Below are positions 53,329-63,537 of a stretch of 64,000 nucleotides of DNA, one piece after another. The DNA is from Roseithermus sacchariphilus (GTDB taxonomy: Bacteria > Bacteroidota > Rhodothermia > Rhodothermales > MEBIC09517): the NCBI GenBank assembly GCA_003285105.1, contig CP030158.1, positions 1,464,501-1,528,500 on the forward strand. Reading direction: 5' to 3'. The position numbers and the translations under genes were made by a program. Positions within the stretch are counted from its first letter, which is position 1. Each line of letters opens with the position of its first letter. The notes beneath the pieces were generated by a model. The model ran no database searches and was not told where the DNA came from. It was given only the letters and a program-made list of their open reading frames with translations.

Positions 53329-55335
53329 TCAGGGATGGGGGCGTTCCCGGAAGAGGTGGGCGCTGGCGGCGAACTGATCGGCGGTGCCGACGAGCACGAG
53401 GCGGTCGCCCGGCTGGATGCGGAAGTCGCCGGAGGGGCTGCCGAAGGTGCGGCCGTCGCGGCGGACGGCCAGCACGGTGATGCCGTGGGCCTGTCGCAGG
53501 GCGAGTTCGCTGAGGGTACGGCCGGCGGCGGGGGCTCCCTCCCGCACGGCCACGGCGCGCGTGTGCAGCCCGTCCTCGTCCAGGCCCTGCAACACCATCA
53601 GGTGCGCCTCCTGGATGCTGCCCCGGAAGTGTTTGTAATCGCCCGAGCGGATGGCCTGGACCTGCCGCTCGATCTCGTCGGGCGGGATCATATAGGCGTT
53701 CAGCACCTGCGTGAAGATGCGCACGGCCGTCTCCAGCTCTTCGGGGATGACGATGTCCGCCCCGGCGCGTTGCAGGCGCTCCAGGTCGGCCAGGTAGCGG
53801 GTGCGGACGATGATCTGGAGGGTCGGGTTGAGGTAGTGTGCGACCGAGACCACGCGCTCGGCGGCGGCGCTGTCGTTGATGACGATGACGCACAGCTTGG
53901 CCCGCTCGATGTGGGCGTGTTCCAGGATGTGGGGGCGGGAGGCGTCGCCGCGGAGGACGTGCAGGCCGGCGGCCTCGGCCTGGTCGGCCAGGGCCGGGTT
54001 GAGTTCTATGACGACGAAGGGCAGCCCGACGTCGCGCAGCACCTGGGCCAGCCGCTGCCCGGCCGGGCCGTAGCCGACGATGATGACGTGATCCTCGAGC
54101 GTGTCGGGCAGGGCCATCGGCTCGTCCATGTTGCCCAGCCGGCCCAGCGGCGTGCGTTCCAGGCGGGCGCCGATCCAGGCGCCGGCGGACGTCATGAACG
54201 GCGTCAGGATCATCAGCAACACCGTCACCGCGATGAACGTCTGGGCGCCGGCCTCGCCCAGCCCGGCCGGAGAGAGGCCCACGCTCGCGCCGGCGCGTTC
54301 CAGCACGAACGAGAACTCCCCGATCTGCGCGATGCCCAGCCCCACGGTCGACGCGATGCGGATCGGGTAGCCCAGGGCCAGCACGCTGCCGGTCGTCACC
54401 ACGGCCTTCAGCAGCAACACCCCGCCGGCGACGGCGAGCACCAGCGGCAGGTGAGCCAGGAGGAAGCGCAGGTCGAGCAGCATCCCTACGGATACGAAGA
54501 ACACGGCGTTGAAGAGGGTCTGCAGCGGCAGGATCTCGCTCAGCGCCCGCCCGGCGTGCCGGCTCTCGCTGACGACCAGCCCGGCCAGAAAGGCACCCAG
54601 CGCCAGGCTCACCCCGGCCAGGCTCATGATCCATCCGGTGCCCAGGCAGACGATCACGACGGTCAGCAGGAACAGCTCCGACTGCCCGGTCGCCGAGATG
54701 CGGTCGAGCAGCCAGGGCAGGGCCTTGCGCGCCAGCACGAGCACGGCGGCGATGATGAGCAGGGCCTCGCCGAGGGCCAGCAGAGCCGCACCCGGCGAGC
54801 CGCCTTCGCCCCCGAGCAGCGGGATCAGCAGCACCATCGCGATGATGGCCAGGTCCTGGAAGATGAGGATCGCCAGGGTGAGCTGGCCGACCGGGGAGTC
54901 CGTCTCGCCGCGCTGGCTGAGCAGCCGCAACCCGATCGCCGTGCTGCTCAGCGCTACCAGGAAACCCGTGAAGATGCCCGCCCGGACGTCGAGCCCGAAG
55001 AGCAGCCCGATGCCGACCACCGCCGCGATGCTGAGCCCGACCTGCAACCCGCCGCCGGTTACGATGAACCGACCGATGCGGGCCAGCTTCTCCAGGCTGA
55101 ACTCGACGCCGATGGTGAACAGCAGCAGGATCACGCCCACCTCGGCCATGCTGTTGACCAGCTCCAGGTCCGTCACCATCCCGAGCGCGTTCGGGCCGAT
55201 GACGACGCCGGCCAGCAGGTACCCGACGATGGGTTCCAGCTTCAGCCGGTAGCACAGGTAGACGATGACGACGCTGGCTGCGACGAGGGCGACGAGTTCG
55301 TTGAGGAACGGCAGGGTGATTCCCGCAGCAAGCAT
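53329..55335 (-). CDS. CPA2-family cation:proton antiporter with TrkA-N and TrkA-C domains (KefB/YbaL type)
   Basis: The 668-residue protein has an N-terminal Na+/H+-exchanger-type membrane domain with about 12 helices (residues 1-385; GYLLAGVVIGPNALG, LLLFTIGVEFSLEKL and FQDLAIIAMVL blocks). A TrkA-N Rossmann domain follows (about 410-530; VIIVGYGPAGQRLA) and then a TrkA-C domain (about 575-655; PSGDFRIQPGDRLVLVG). This is the layout of KefB/KefC and YbaL proteins, which move K+ or Na+ against protons and are gated by nucleotides. The ion cannot be deduced here. coaE lies 48 bp upstream on the same strand. Confidence 0.92.
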   Translation of the reverse strand: MLAAGITLPFLNELVALVAASVVIVYLCYRLKLEPIVGYLLAGVVIGPNALGMVTDLELVNSMAEVGVILLLFTIGVEFSLEKLARIGRFIVTGGGLQVGLSIAAVVGIGLLFGLDVRAGIFTGFLVALSSTAIGLRLLSQRGETDSPVGQLTLAILIFQDLAIIAMVLLIPLLGGEGGSPGAALLALGEALLIIAAVLVLARKALPWLLDRISATGQSELFLLTVVIVCLGTGWIMSLAGVSLALGAFLAGLVVSESRHAGRALSEILPLQTLFNAVFFVSVGMLLDLRFLLAHLPLVLAVAGGVLLLKAVVTTGSVLALGYPIRIASTVGLGIAQIGEFSFVLERAGASVGLSPAGLGEAGAQTFIAVTVLLMILTPFMTSAGAWIGARLERTPLGRLGNMDEPMALPDTLEDHVIIVGYGPAGQRLAQVLRDVGLPFVVIELNPALADQAEAAGLHVLRGDASRPHILEHAHIERAKLCVIVINDSAAAERVVSVAHYLNPTLQIIVRTRYLADLERLQRAGADIVIPEELETAVRIFTQVLNAYMIPPDEIERQVQAIRSGDYKHFRGSIQEAHLMVLQGLDEDGLHTRAVAVREGAPAAGRTLSELALRQAHGITVLAVRRDGRTFGSPSGDFRIQPGDRLVLVGTADQFAASAHLFRERPHP

Positions 55336-55383
55336 CCGAGTAGAGGAGGTAGGAGGTGGGGAAGACGGTTCGGGGGGCGCGTG

Positions 55384-55998
55384 TCAACTCGGCCGGGGTG
55401 AAGACCGGATTTCGTGCCAGAGGGCCTCGACCTGCCGGCGCAGGTCGTCCGGCGAGCCCGTGTTCTCGATGACGTAGTCCGCCCGGCGACGCAGCTCCTC
55501 GGGGGGGAGCTGGTGGGCCATGCGGGCGCGCACGTGCCCGGGCGTGGTGCCGTCCCGCTCGACGACGCGGCGGATGCGTACGTCCTCCGGGGCTTCCACG
55601 ACGACGACGGCGTCCAGGTGGGCATCGGCGCCGGATTCGAAGATCAGCGCGGCTTCGTGCACCAGCACGTCCATGCCGTCCTGCTCGGCCGCGGCCCGGG
55701 CCCGCTCGAAGGCGGCGAACACGCGGGGGTGCACGATCCGGTTGAGCACCTCCAGGCGGTCCGGGTGGCCGAAGACCTGCCGGGCGAGGTAGGCGCGGTT
55801 CAGCCGTCCCTGTGCGTCGTAGCTTTCCGGCCCGAAGGCGGCCACGATGGCGTTCCGGGCGCCCGCGTCTTCCTGCATCAGCCGCCGGGCCTCCTCGTCG
55901 GCGTAGAACACGCGCGCGCCGAGGTCTTCGAGCATCCGGCACACGGTCGATTTGCCACTGCCGATGCCGCCGGTGACGCCGAGGGTGATCAGGCTCAT
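55384..55998 (-). CDS. coaE: Dephospho-CoA kinase CoaE
   Basis: CoaE phosphorylates dephospho-CoA, the last step of coenzyme A synthesis. The 204-residue protein has the P-loop GVTGGIGSGKST at 7-18, ADEEARRLMQ near 35, the NRIVHPRVF segment near 85, and VVVVEAPEDVRIRRVVERDG in the lid region near 130, all typical. The frame remains open upstream to 56127, but family alignment places the start at the ATG at 55998. It precedes the antiporter gene. Confidence 0.95.
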   Translation of the reverse strand: MSLITLGVTGGIGSGKSTVCRMLEDLGARVFYADEEARRLMQEDAGARNAIVAAFGPESYDAQGRLNRAYLARQVFGHPDRLEVLNRIVHPRVFAAFERARAAAEQDGMDVLVHEAALIFESGADAHLDAVVVVEAPEDVRIRRVVERDGTTPGHVRARMAHQLPPEELRRRADYVIENTGSPDDLRRQVEALWHEIRSSPRPS

Positions 55999-56286
55999 GA
56001 AGGGGAACGGATGGATGAAGGCCATCGAAACGACGCGGGAACGAACCCTGGTCTGCTTCGGATCCCGGAGGCCGCTGGTCGCCGGCCTCGTGGCGGCTGC
56101 TGAAAAAACAGGGCGGGCCGTTATCACTTTGCGTTGGGCCTGGTGCGTCTACTCATGACGGCCCATCCGCCACAGGAGGGAGCGAGGAGAGAGCGCCTCA
56201 CATCAGGGCTGCCGTCCCGTCGTACCAACCAGACGTTGACGGATCCGCCATGCGTGCGGATCGAAGACGTTCTTACATAGCCAGGC

Positions 56287-56443
56287 ATGGTCCGCCTGGG
56301 CCGTCGCCATCTCGAAGACCGCACGCGCTCGAAGACCGCACGCGACTGAACGGCCTCTTCCGGGTGTTCTGCTGCGGCGCCGCCTGGCGCGACGTGCCCG
56401 AGCGCTTTGGTCCCTGGCAGACCGTCTGGACCCTGGCAAGAGT
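56287..56443 (+). pseudogene. Broken IS5-family-type transposase N-terminus
   Basis: The segment encodes RTRLNGLFRVFCC followed by [18 protein letters not shown], which closely follows the conserved N-terminal region of IS5-type transposases (consensus [26 protein letters not shown]). The upstream part (LGRRHLEDR, like GRP-DDR in the family) is in frame only if one copy of a 17-bp duplication is removed. A stop (TAG at 56278) lies just upstream of the ATG, and the frame ends soon after the QTVW motif. No other transposase part or terminal inverted repeat is visible. It is a fossil of an insertion in the coaE-56.5-kb gap (55999-56556). Confidence 0.8.
56311..56344. repeat. 17-bp tandem duplication that frameshifts the transposase remnant
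   Basis: CTCGAAGACCGCACGCG occurs twice, back to back (56311-56327 and 56328-56344), with no mismatch. Seventeen is not a multiple of three, so the duplication shifts the reading frame of the transposase fragment. Confidence 0.93.
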
Positions 56444-56556
56444 ACCGTAGCTTCGCGTTTTGAGAAGCTGGCGTGGCATGAGCCGACGCTGGGCAGGCTG
56501 GCCTGCATTCGCTGTGCCTCAACCTCCATTTTTCAGACCAGTTGCCGCCCCATACC

Positions 56557-59500
56557 ATGCCATACGACTCCGCCGCATCCGGCGCCATCGCCACCCGCAC
56601 CGAGCGCGCAACCATGCCCTTCGGCCTCACGTCGATCCTCGCCGGGGGCGTTGCCCTGCTGTTCACCATGCTGTGGGTTCGTCCGGCGCATGCGCAGGAG
56701 GCACCGGAGCCTCCCGTGCCCGCACAGAGCCTGGAGCCCATTGCCGAGCGCAGCGAAGCCAGGGCTCCCACCCGGCCGGAGGGGGCGACGCAGGCAGCCG
56801 GCACCGGGGGGGCCAGCGAGCCGGTCCTTCGCATCCAGGGTATCGACAGGTTCTCCGCCAGCGATGCCAGCGGCGGCAATGATTATCGCATTCGTGTGGA
56901 CTATGAGGTCTCCAGCCCGTGTGTCTTCCCGGAAAGCATTTCCATCAAGATCACCAGCGATGGTGGCCGCACCCACGAGAAGAGTTGGACGTCCTCCGGC
57001 CGGGTCGGCTGGGTGGAGTGGGGCGTCGGGCCGAGCGTAAGTGACAAATTCTACCTGAAGTTTTCCTATAAAGGGTGGCAGTGTGACAACGCCCAGTCCG
57101 CCAGCAACCGGGGCTCGACGGCCGCGCTGAAGGCGCCAGGCACGCTGCGCGCCGACGCACAGGGCAGCGACCAGAACGTCCGCCTCACCTGGAGCCGGGG
57201 CTCGACCAACACCCCGGCCAGCAGTGATTACTATCTCATCTACCGCGACGGCACCTACGTGGGTTGGACGCGGGCAGAGGCCTACACCGTGGCGACCACG
57301 CCCAGCACCGAGAACACCTGGGCCATCGAGCGCAGATACGGCTCGCATACCTCCTCGCGCCGCTCGGCCACCGCTACGACGTCCGCCTTCAAGGCGCCGG
57401 CGGACGTTGCCGCCTCGGACGGAACCACGGTTCGGAAGGTCGCGCTGGCCTGGGACAATCCGTCGGACTATGCCCGGGAGACGCAGCTCTACCGCGACGG
57501 CACGCTGCGGGCCACGCTCCCGGCCAACGCCACCACGTTCGAGGACACAGACGTGATCCCCGGGGAGACCTATTCGTACTGCCTCGCCAACCGCACCAGC
57601 ACGCAGGAGACGGAGTCGGTCTGTGCCGAAGGAGCGTCGTTCTTCATCCGCGCCGCTGATGGAACCGACGTCCGCAACGTGCGCCTCGAATGGACCCCGA
57701 CGACGGCCTTCCCCGAGGCCGACCGGCCCACGGACATCCGCATCGAGCGGGGCGAGGCCGAGGTCACCGTGGTGTCGGCGGCCAGCTCCAGCTACCTCGA
57801 CCGCGACGGGGACCCGGGCGTGCTCTATCCGTATCGCATCACGCTCCTCAAGGGCGACGAACCCGTGCTCACGGACACGGACTACGGCTTCCTCCCGGCG
57901 ACCGGTGAGATCCGGGGGCGGGTGACGACCCGGGGCGCTCAGCAGGGCGGCGTCGCCGGCGTGCGGGTGAGTGCGGTGCCGTCGGAGGCACCGCTCAGCT
58001 ACGCCCTCGTGCTCGACGGCGACGGGGACTACGTCCACGTGCCCTACCGTCCGGCCTTCGATCTGGCGCAGAGCTACACCCTGGAACTGTGGGTCCGCCC
58101 GACCGCGCTGGGCGGGTGGCAGACGCTCCTCGCCCGGGGCGACAGCGCCTCGACCCCGTACCGCCTCGCGCTTGACGATGCCGGCCGGGTGGTCTTTCAG
58201 GCCCGCCAGGGGACGGCGGCCGTCACGTCTGCCTCGGCGCTGAGCACGGAGGCCTGGCATCACATCGCCGCCGTTCACGATGAGGAACTGGCCGAGGTGC
58301 GGCTGTACGTGAACGGGGCCGCGGAAGGCCGCGCGCCCATGACGGGCACCCCCGTTGAGACTGCGCGGGCGCTCACGCTCGGGGCGCTCCCCGGCGGTGC
58401 ACAGCCCGTCACCGGCGCCCTGGATGAGGTGCGCCTCTGGAGCACGGCGCGGTCCGACTCCGCGCTCGCGGCCGACCGCGACCGCATCCTCGTGGGCGAC
58501 GAGCCGGGGCTGGTTGCCTACTGGCGTTTCGACCAGGGCACCGGCAGCGTGGCCGGCGACGTCGCCCATGGCGGCGGGCACACCGGCACCTTCATGGGCG
58601 ATCCCACCTGGACCGACGCGCAGGCGCCGGCGCAGACGTTCGACCTGACCAGCAGCGACGGCCAGGGAGAGTACCGCATCCGGGGCTTGTTCTACGAGTT
58701 CTCCCAGAGCGGCACCCTCTACGAGGTCGTCCCGAGCAAGGAGAACCACGCCTTCGACCCCGGCCGCCGCTTCAAACGGCTGACCAGCCTCACCCCGCTC
58801 CTCGACGACGCGCACTTCACCGATACCACGTCGGTCAGCGTCAGCGGGCTCGTCCGGTTTGCCCACACCGAGTGCGCCATCGACAGCGTCGAGATCCATG
58901 TGAACGACGTGCCGCTCGGCCTCACCGATGCCGACGGCGCTTTCGTCATCGGCGGGCTGGAGCGGAAGGAGCAGACCTTCCGGCCGGTCTATCGCAATCA
59001 CGCCTTCGATCCCGCAACCATCACCCGCACGCTCGACGGCGACGTCTCGGACCTGCTCTTCGAGGACACCACGACGCGCACGCTCCGCGGCTTCGTAGCC
59101 GGTGGCACCTGCAAGGCCGCCATCGGCCGGGCGCGGGTGACCGTCACGGCGCTCGACGGCTGCTACTCGGAGAGCGTCGAGACCTCGGACCGTCAGTACA
59201 GCTTCACCCTGCCGGCGCAGGCGTACACGGTGGAGGTGGAGATGCTGGACGACCCGACGATCAGCTTCGCCGCGCAGGAGGTGTCGCTGGCTGACAGCAG
59301 CCGGGTGCAGGACTTCATCTACTACGCCCCGCCGCGTGTCGCGATCAGCGGCCTGCCCACCTCGTCGTGCGGCACGCCGGTGCTGGAGCAGGGCCTGACC
59401 TACGAGCTGCTGATCGACGTGCTGGAGGACTACGGGGCGACGACCTGCCCCGCGACGGTCGGCACGCTGGAGGTGATCGACGGCATCGGCGACGACGCGC

Positions 59501-62500
59501 CGCTGGTGACGCACGAGCTGGACAGCACCGGCGTCCTCCGCTACACCCTCGAAGCCGGCGTGCCCAACATCGTGGGCGGCGGCCCGAACCCGTACCTCAA
59601 GCGCCTGGAGGCGTCGGCCTCGACGCCCGGCGGCGATCAGCTGGAGGAAGCCCTCGCCTACGTCGAAGGCAACCGGCCGCGCGAGCAGACCTTCACCACC
59701 GTCTCGCCGCAGATCCCGCTGCTCATCCTGCGCGACCCGCCGGGCGACCAGAGCTACAGCTACAAGGAGGAGGCCCGCTCGTCGTGCTACGCGTCCAGCC
59801 TGTCGCTCCTGGCCGACGCCAGCGTCGGGGTCTTCGGCAAGGTGAAGGCCGGGACGCAGTTCGAAACCGAGATCTTCGGCGTGTCCTTCGAGACGAAAGT
59901 GTGGGGAGAACTCAGCAGCTCTCTCGAAGTCGGTGCGCGGCTGATCAGCCAGACCGACCGTGAGATCTGCGTCACCCACACCAACCGGTACTCCACGTCG
60001 GGCAACCAGGACATCACCGGCCAGCGCGGTGACGTGTTCGTCGGCGCCGCGCTGAACCTCGTCTATGCGCTCACCGACGTGCTGGAGGTGAGCGAGGACG
60101 GCGGACGGTGCCGGGTGGAGCTGTCGAAGAGCATCATCTACGACAACGACGGCTTTGCCACGCAGTATCACTATACCGAGAGCCACATCCGAAACACGGT
60201 CATCCCCGACCTGGAGCTGAACCGCGAACTGGCGACCGACAGCCGGCGCAGGCAGGAGTTCGAGGACCAGGTCGAGGTGTGGAAGGAGACGTTGGCGCTG
60301 AACGAGCGCCTGAAGGCCCGGGCCGTCCCGATGGGCGATAACTTCAACCTGTCCTTCAGCGCCAACGCGCCCACCGAGCAGATCACCGAGTGGTCCGTCA
60401 CCGACCGCGAGGCCATCCAGTTCAACCTGTACGTCAACAGCGAGATCGCGAGGGAGGCCGGCGTAGAGATTGGCGGCGTGGGCGCCTCCGGCGGCGTGCG
60501 GGTGCGCGCCAGCCTGGATGTGGGCACCAGCGAGACGGTCACGACCACCACCACCAACCGCACCGGCTTCTACCTGGCCGATGACGACGCGGGCGATGCC
60601 TTCTCGGTGGACGTCAAGCGCGATCCGGTCTATGGCACGCCGGTGTTCGATCTGGTCAGCGGCGTCAGCAGCACGCCCTGGGAGCCGGGCACCCTCCCGC
60701 GCGACGGGGTTGCCCTGACGCTCGCCCCGGCGACGCAGACGCTCACCGACCCGAGCGGCACCGCCGAGGTCATCCTGTCGCTCGGCAATACCGGGCAGAA
60801 CAACGAAGGGCGGGATTACGAACTGGTCTTTTTGCAGGAGAGCAACCCCGACGCCGCGCGCATCGAGATCGGCGGCAGCCCGTACCAGGGACCGGTCCCG
60901 TACGCGCTGAACGACAGCGAGGCCCGGCAGGTCACCCTGCGCCTGACGCGGGCGCCGTCCAGTTCGGTCTACGATTACGACGACCTGCAGCTCGTCCTTC
61001 GTGCGCCGAGTGATCCGCAGTTCGCCGATACGGCGTCGTTCTCGGTCCACTTCGAAAGCCCGTGCAGCCCGATCACGCTGGCCGAGCCGGTCGACGGCTG
61101 GGTGGTCAACGGCGCGTCGAACGATGCGCTCCGGCTGGTGGTGCAGGATTACCAGCGGGACCGCCTCCAGCGGGTCCGCATCGAGCAGACGCCCGCCGGC
61201 CAGTCCAACTGGGCGACGGCTGCCACGGTATTGGCCGGCGACCTGCCCGACGGCACGGTCACCCTGTCGTGGAACGTGGCGGAGCAGGCCGATCGGGCGT
61301 ATGCCGTCCGCGCCGTCGCCGAGTGCGACATCGACGGCCAGGCGGCCGTCACCCATTCACCGCAGGCCACGGGCACCATCGACCGGCAGCCGCCGAAGCT
61401 GTTCGGCACGCCCGGACCCACGGACGGCATCCTGGCGGGTGACACCTTTACGGCTGCTTTCAACGAGCCGCTCGCCTGCGGCACCGTCACCGCCGAGCAC
61501 GTGGTGCTGAAAGAGGCCGCCAGCGGCGAACGCCTCGCCGCCGAGGTCGTCTGCAGCGAGCGGGAGATCGCCGTGACGGTGGCGGCTGACCTGGCCGCGC
61601 TCGAAAATGCGACGGTGCAGGTGTCGCTGGTGGAGATCGCGGATCGCTACGGCAACGTCATGCCGGAGGCGGCGTCATGGAGCTTCCGCCTCAATCGCAA
61701 CCCCGTCTACTGGACGCCGGCGAGCCTGGCGCGCACCTTCGCCGGAGGGACGCCGGTGACGCTCAGCAGTACCCTGGCCAACCGGGGCACCGAGGCGGCG
61801 TCGTTCTCGCTGACACAGTTCCCCGACTGGCTGACGCCGGCCAGGACGCGGGGCACGCTGGAGCCCGGCACCGAGCAGCTGGTGGCCTTCGACGTGGCCG
61901 CCACGCTGGAGCCCGGCACCTACACCGGCGAGGTCGTGGCGAGCACCCCGGGCGGCGCGGAGCCGCTGCGGGTGACGCTGGACGTCCTGTGCGAAGCGTC
62001 GGCCTGGGACTTCGACCCGGAAGCCTTCGCCCACACGATGCGCATCACCGCCGGGCTGTACGTGGGCGGTGCTCCCTTCGCCGACGCCGGCGACCGCGTC
62101 GCTGCGCTGGTAGACGGCGACGTGCGCGGCGTGGCCGAGGTGCAGCGCGTCGTTCCGCAGGATGAGTACGCCGCCTTCCTCACCGTCTACAGCAACGCAT
62201 CCGAAGGCGAGACGCTGTCCTTCGTGCTCTTCGACGCGTCGGAGTGCGAGACGCGCTCGATCGCGGAGACGGTCCCCTTCGAGGCCGACGGCACCGTCGG
62301 GAGTGCTACGACGCTCCACCCGCTGACCGTGAGCGGGGCCGTGCTTCAGGTCATCGACCTGCTGGCCGGCTGGACGTGGATCTCGCTCGGCGTCGAGGCG
62401 ACGGACATGGCTACCGAGACGGTGCTGCGCGGGATGAACCCGGCCGAGGGCAGCCTCGTGAAGGGACAGACGGGCTTCAGCCAGTATGTGTCCGGCGCCG

Positions 62501-63537
62501 GCTGGGTGGGCTCGCTGGATACCCTTCGCAGCGGGGCGCTCTACAAGATCCAGATAGCCGAGGCCGAGGCGCTGCAGTTCGCCGGCGAGCCGGTACCGGC
62601 CTCGGATCGCCCCCTGGCCATCGCGGCGGGGTGGAACTGGATCGGCTATCTCCCCGACGCTTCGCTGACCGTCGACGAGGCGCTGGCTACGCTCGCGCCG
62701 ACCGCCGCCGCCGATGATCTGCTCAAAGGACAGTTCGCCTTCGCCAGCCACGACGGTTCCGGCTGGCAGGGCAGTCTGCAGCGGATGCTGCCCGGGGAAG
62801 GGTACCTGCTCCAGGCGCAGAACCCCGGCACGCTGACGTATCCGGGCTCCGCCGGCGAGCAGGCCGTCTTTGCCACGCGGATGAGCGCCCGCGCCCTGCT
62901 CGGCCAGAGCAGCCCGGACTGGTCGGTCGATGCCGCGCAGTACGAGCACTCCATGACGCTCACCGGGGCGGTCTACCTCGCAGATGGCCGCACGGCGAAT
63001 CCCGACCTGCTGCTCGTCGCCTTCGCGGGGGAGGAGGTGCGCGGCCTGGCCCGGCCAACCTACGTCCTCGGCGGTTGGGTCTACTTCCTCACCCTCTACG
63101 GCACGGCCTCCGACGAAGCCCTCACGTTCCGGGTCTACGACGGCGCCACGGACGCCACGACCGATCTGGAGGGCACCGTGTCCTTCCAGGCCGACGCGAC
63201 GCACGGCACGCCGCGCGACCCCTACGCGCTGCGGGCCGCCACGGCCACCGCGGCGGCGCTCACCGACGTGCCGACGGCCTTCGTCCTGGAAGCCAGCTAC
63301 CCGAACCCGTTCAATCCGCAGACGACGATCCGGTATGCGGTGCGGGAGGCCGGGCCGGTGCGGCTGGAGGTCTTCAATACCCTCGGGCAGCGGGTGGCAG
63401 TGCTCGTCGATGAGGTCAAGCCGGCCGGGTGGCATCAGGCGACCTTCGAGGCCGGCAGCCTGGCCAGCGGTATGTACCTCTACCGCATCGAGGCCGGCGC
63501 CTTCACCGCCGTGCGGCAGATGGTGCTGATGAAGTGA
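56557..63537 (+). CDS. Giant multidomain surface protein with a type IX-like sorting domain
   Basis: The protein has 2,326 residues. A signal peptide ends near RPAHAQ (about residue 46). Fibronectin-like segments (about 190-450) precede a LamG/concanavalin-type lectin domain (about 480-685; LDGDGDYVHVPY, SYTLELWVRP, GALDEVRLW). Carboxypeptidase-regulatory-like beta domains (about 760-930) and a long region with helical stretches (about 1,050-1,400) follow. Towards the end, two related ~110-residue modules (about 1,815-1,925 and 2,120-2,225) flank two WxWIxxG modules. The last 85 residues (YPNPFNPQTTIRY, FNTLGQRVAVL, ASGMYLYRI) form a T9SS type A-like sorting domain. No catalytic motif was seen; adhesion or binding is likely. 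A start at 56614 is an alternative. Confidence 0.85.
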   Translation: MPYDSAASGAIATRTERATMPFGLTSILAGGVALLFTMLWVRPAHAQEAPEPPVPAQSLEPIAERSEARAPTRPEGATQAAGTGGASEPVLRIQGIDRFSASDASGGNDYRIRVDYEVSSPCVFPESISIKITSDGGRTHEKSWTSSGRVGWVEWGVGPSVSDKFYLKFSYKGWQCDNAQSASNRGSTAALKAPGTLRADAQGSDQNVRLTWSRGSTNTPASSDYYLIYRDGTYVGWTRAEAYTVATTPSTENTWAIERRYGSHTSSRRSATATTSAFKAPADVAASDGTTVRKVALAWDNPSDYARETQLYRDGTLRATLPANATTFEDTDVIPGETYSYCLANRTSTQETESVCAEGASFFIRAADGTDVRNVRLEWTPTTAFPEADRPTDIRIERGEAEVTVVSAASSSYLDRDGDPGVLYPYRITLLKGDEPVLTDTDYGFLPATGEIRGRVTTRGAQQGGVAGVRVSAVPSEAPLSYALVLDGDGDYVHVPYRPAFDLAQSYTLELWVRPTALGGWQTLLARGDSASTPYRLALDDAGRVVFQARQGTAAVTSASALSTEAWHHIAAVHDEELAEVRLYVNGAAEGRAPMTGTPVETARALTLGALPGGAQPVTGALDEVRLWSTARSDSALAADRDRILVGDEPGLVAYWRFDQGTGSVAGDVAHGGGHTGTFMGDPTWTDAQAPAQTFDLTSSDGQGEYRIRGLFYEFSQSGTLYEVVPSKENHAFDPGRRFKRLTSLTPLLDDAHFTDTTSVSVSGLVRFAHTECAIDSVEIHVNDVPLGLTDADGAFVIGGLERKEQTFRPVYRNHAFDPATITRTLDGDVSDLLFEDTTTRTLRGFVAGGTCKAAIGRARVTVTALDGCYSESVETSDRQYSFTLPAQAYTVEVEMLDDPTISFAAQEVSLADSSRVQDFIYYAPPRVAISGLPTSSCGTPVLEQGLTYELLIDVLEDYGATTCPATVGTLEVIDGIGDDAPLVTHELDSTGVLRYTLEAGVPNIVGGGPNPYLKRLEASASTPGGDQLEEALAYVEGNRPREQTFTTVSPQIPLLILRDPPGDQSYSYKEEARSSCYASSLSLLADASVGVFGKVKAGTQFETEIFGVSFETKVWGELSSSLEVGARLISQTDREICVTHTNRYSTSGNQDITGQRGDVFVGAALNLVYALTDVLEVSEDGGRCRVELSKSIIYDNDGFATQYHYTESHIRNTVIPDLELNRELATDSRRRQEFEDQVEVWKETLALNERLKARAVPMGDNFNLSFSANAPTEQITEWSVTDREAIQFNLYVNSEIAREAGVEIGGVGASGGVRVRASLDVGTSETVTTTTTNRTGFYLADDDAGDAFSVDVKRDPVYGTPVFDLVSGVSSTPWEPGTLPRDGVALTLAPATQTLTDPSGTAEVILSLGNTGQNNEGRDYELVFLQESNPDAARIEIGGSPYQGPVPYALNDSEARQVTLRLTRAPSSSVYDYDDLQLVLRAPSDPQFADTASFSVHFESPCSPITLAEPVDGWVVNGASNDALRLVVQDYQRDRLQRVRIEQTPAGQSNWATAATVLAGDLPDGTVTLSWNVAEQADRAYAVRAVAECDIDGQAAVTHSPQATGTIDRQPPKLFGTPGPTDGILAGDTFTAAFNEPLACGTVTAEHVVLKEAASGERLAAEVVCSEREIAVTVAADLAALENATVQVSLVEIADRYGNVMPEAASWSFRLNRNPVYWTPASLARTFAGGTPVTLSSTLANRGTEAASFSLTQFPDWLTPARTRGTLEPGTEQLVAFDVAATLEPGTYTGEVVASTPGGAEPLRVTLDVLCEASAWDFDPEAFAHTMRITAGLYVGGAPFADAGDRVAALVDGDVRGVAEVQRVVPQDEYAAFLTVYSNASEGETLSFVLFDASECETRSIAETVPFEADGTVGSATTLHPLTVSGAVLQVIDLLAGWTWISLGVEATDMATETVLRGMNPAEGSLVKGQTGFSQYVSGAGWVGSLDTLRSGALYKIQIAEAEALQFAGEPVPASDRPLAIAAGWNWIGYLPDASLTVDEALATLAPTAAADDLLKGQFAFASHDGSGWQGSLQRMLPGEGYLLQAQNPGTLTYPGSAGEQAVFATRMSARALLGQSSPDWSVDAAQYEHSMTLTGAVYLADGRTANPDLLLVAFAGEEVRGLARPTYVLGGWVYFLTLYGTASDEALTFRVYDGATDATTDLEGTVSFQADATHGTPRDPYALRAATATAAALTDVPTAFVLEASYPNPFNPQTTIRYAVREAGPVRLEVFNTLGQRVAVLVDEVKPAGWHQATFEAGSLASGMYLYRIEAGAFTAVRQMVLMK

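Noticed and set aside
56533-61356. Antisense frame of about 1,600 codons opposite the giant surface protein
   Set aside because: Same composition effect; the peptide is rich in Arg, Gly and Val with no recognisable domain, while the + strand has a signal peptide and known modules.
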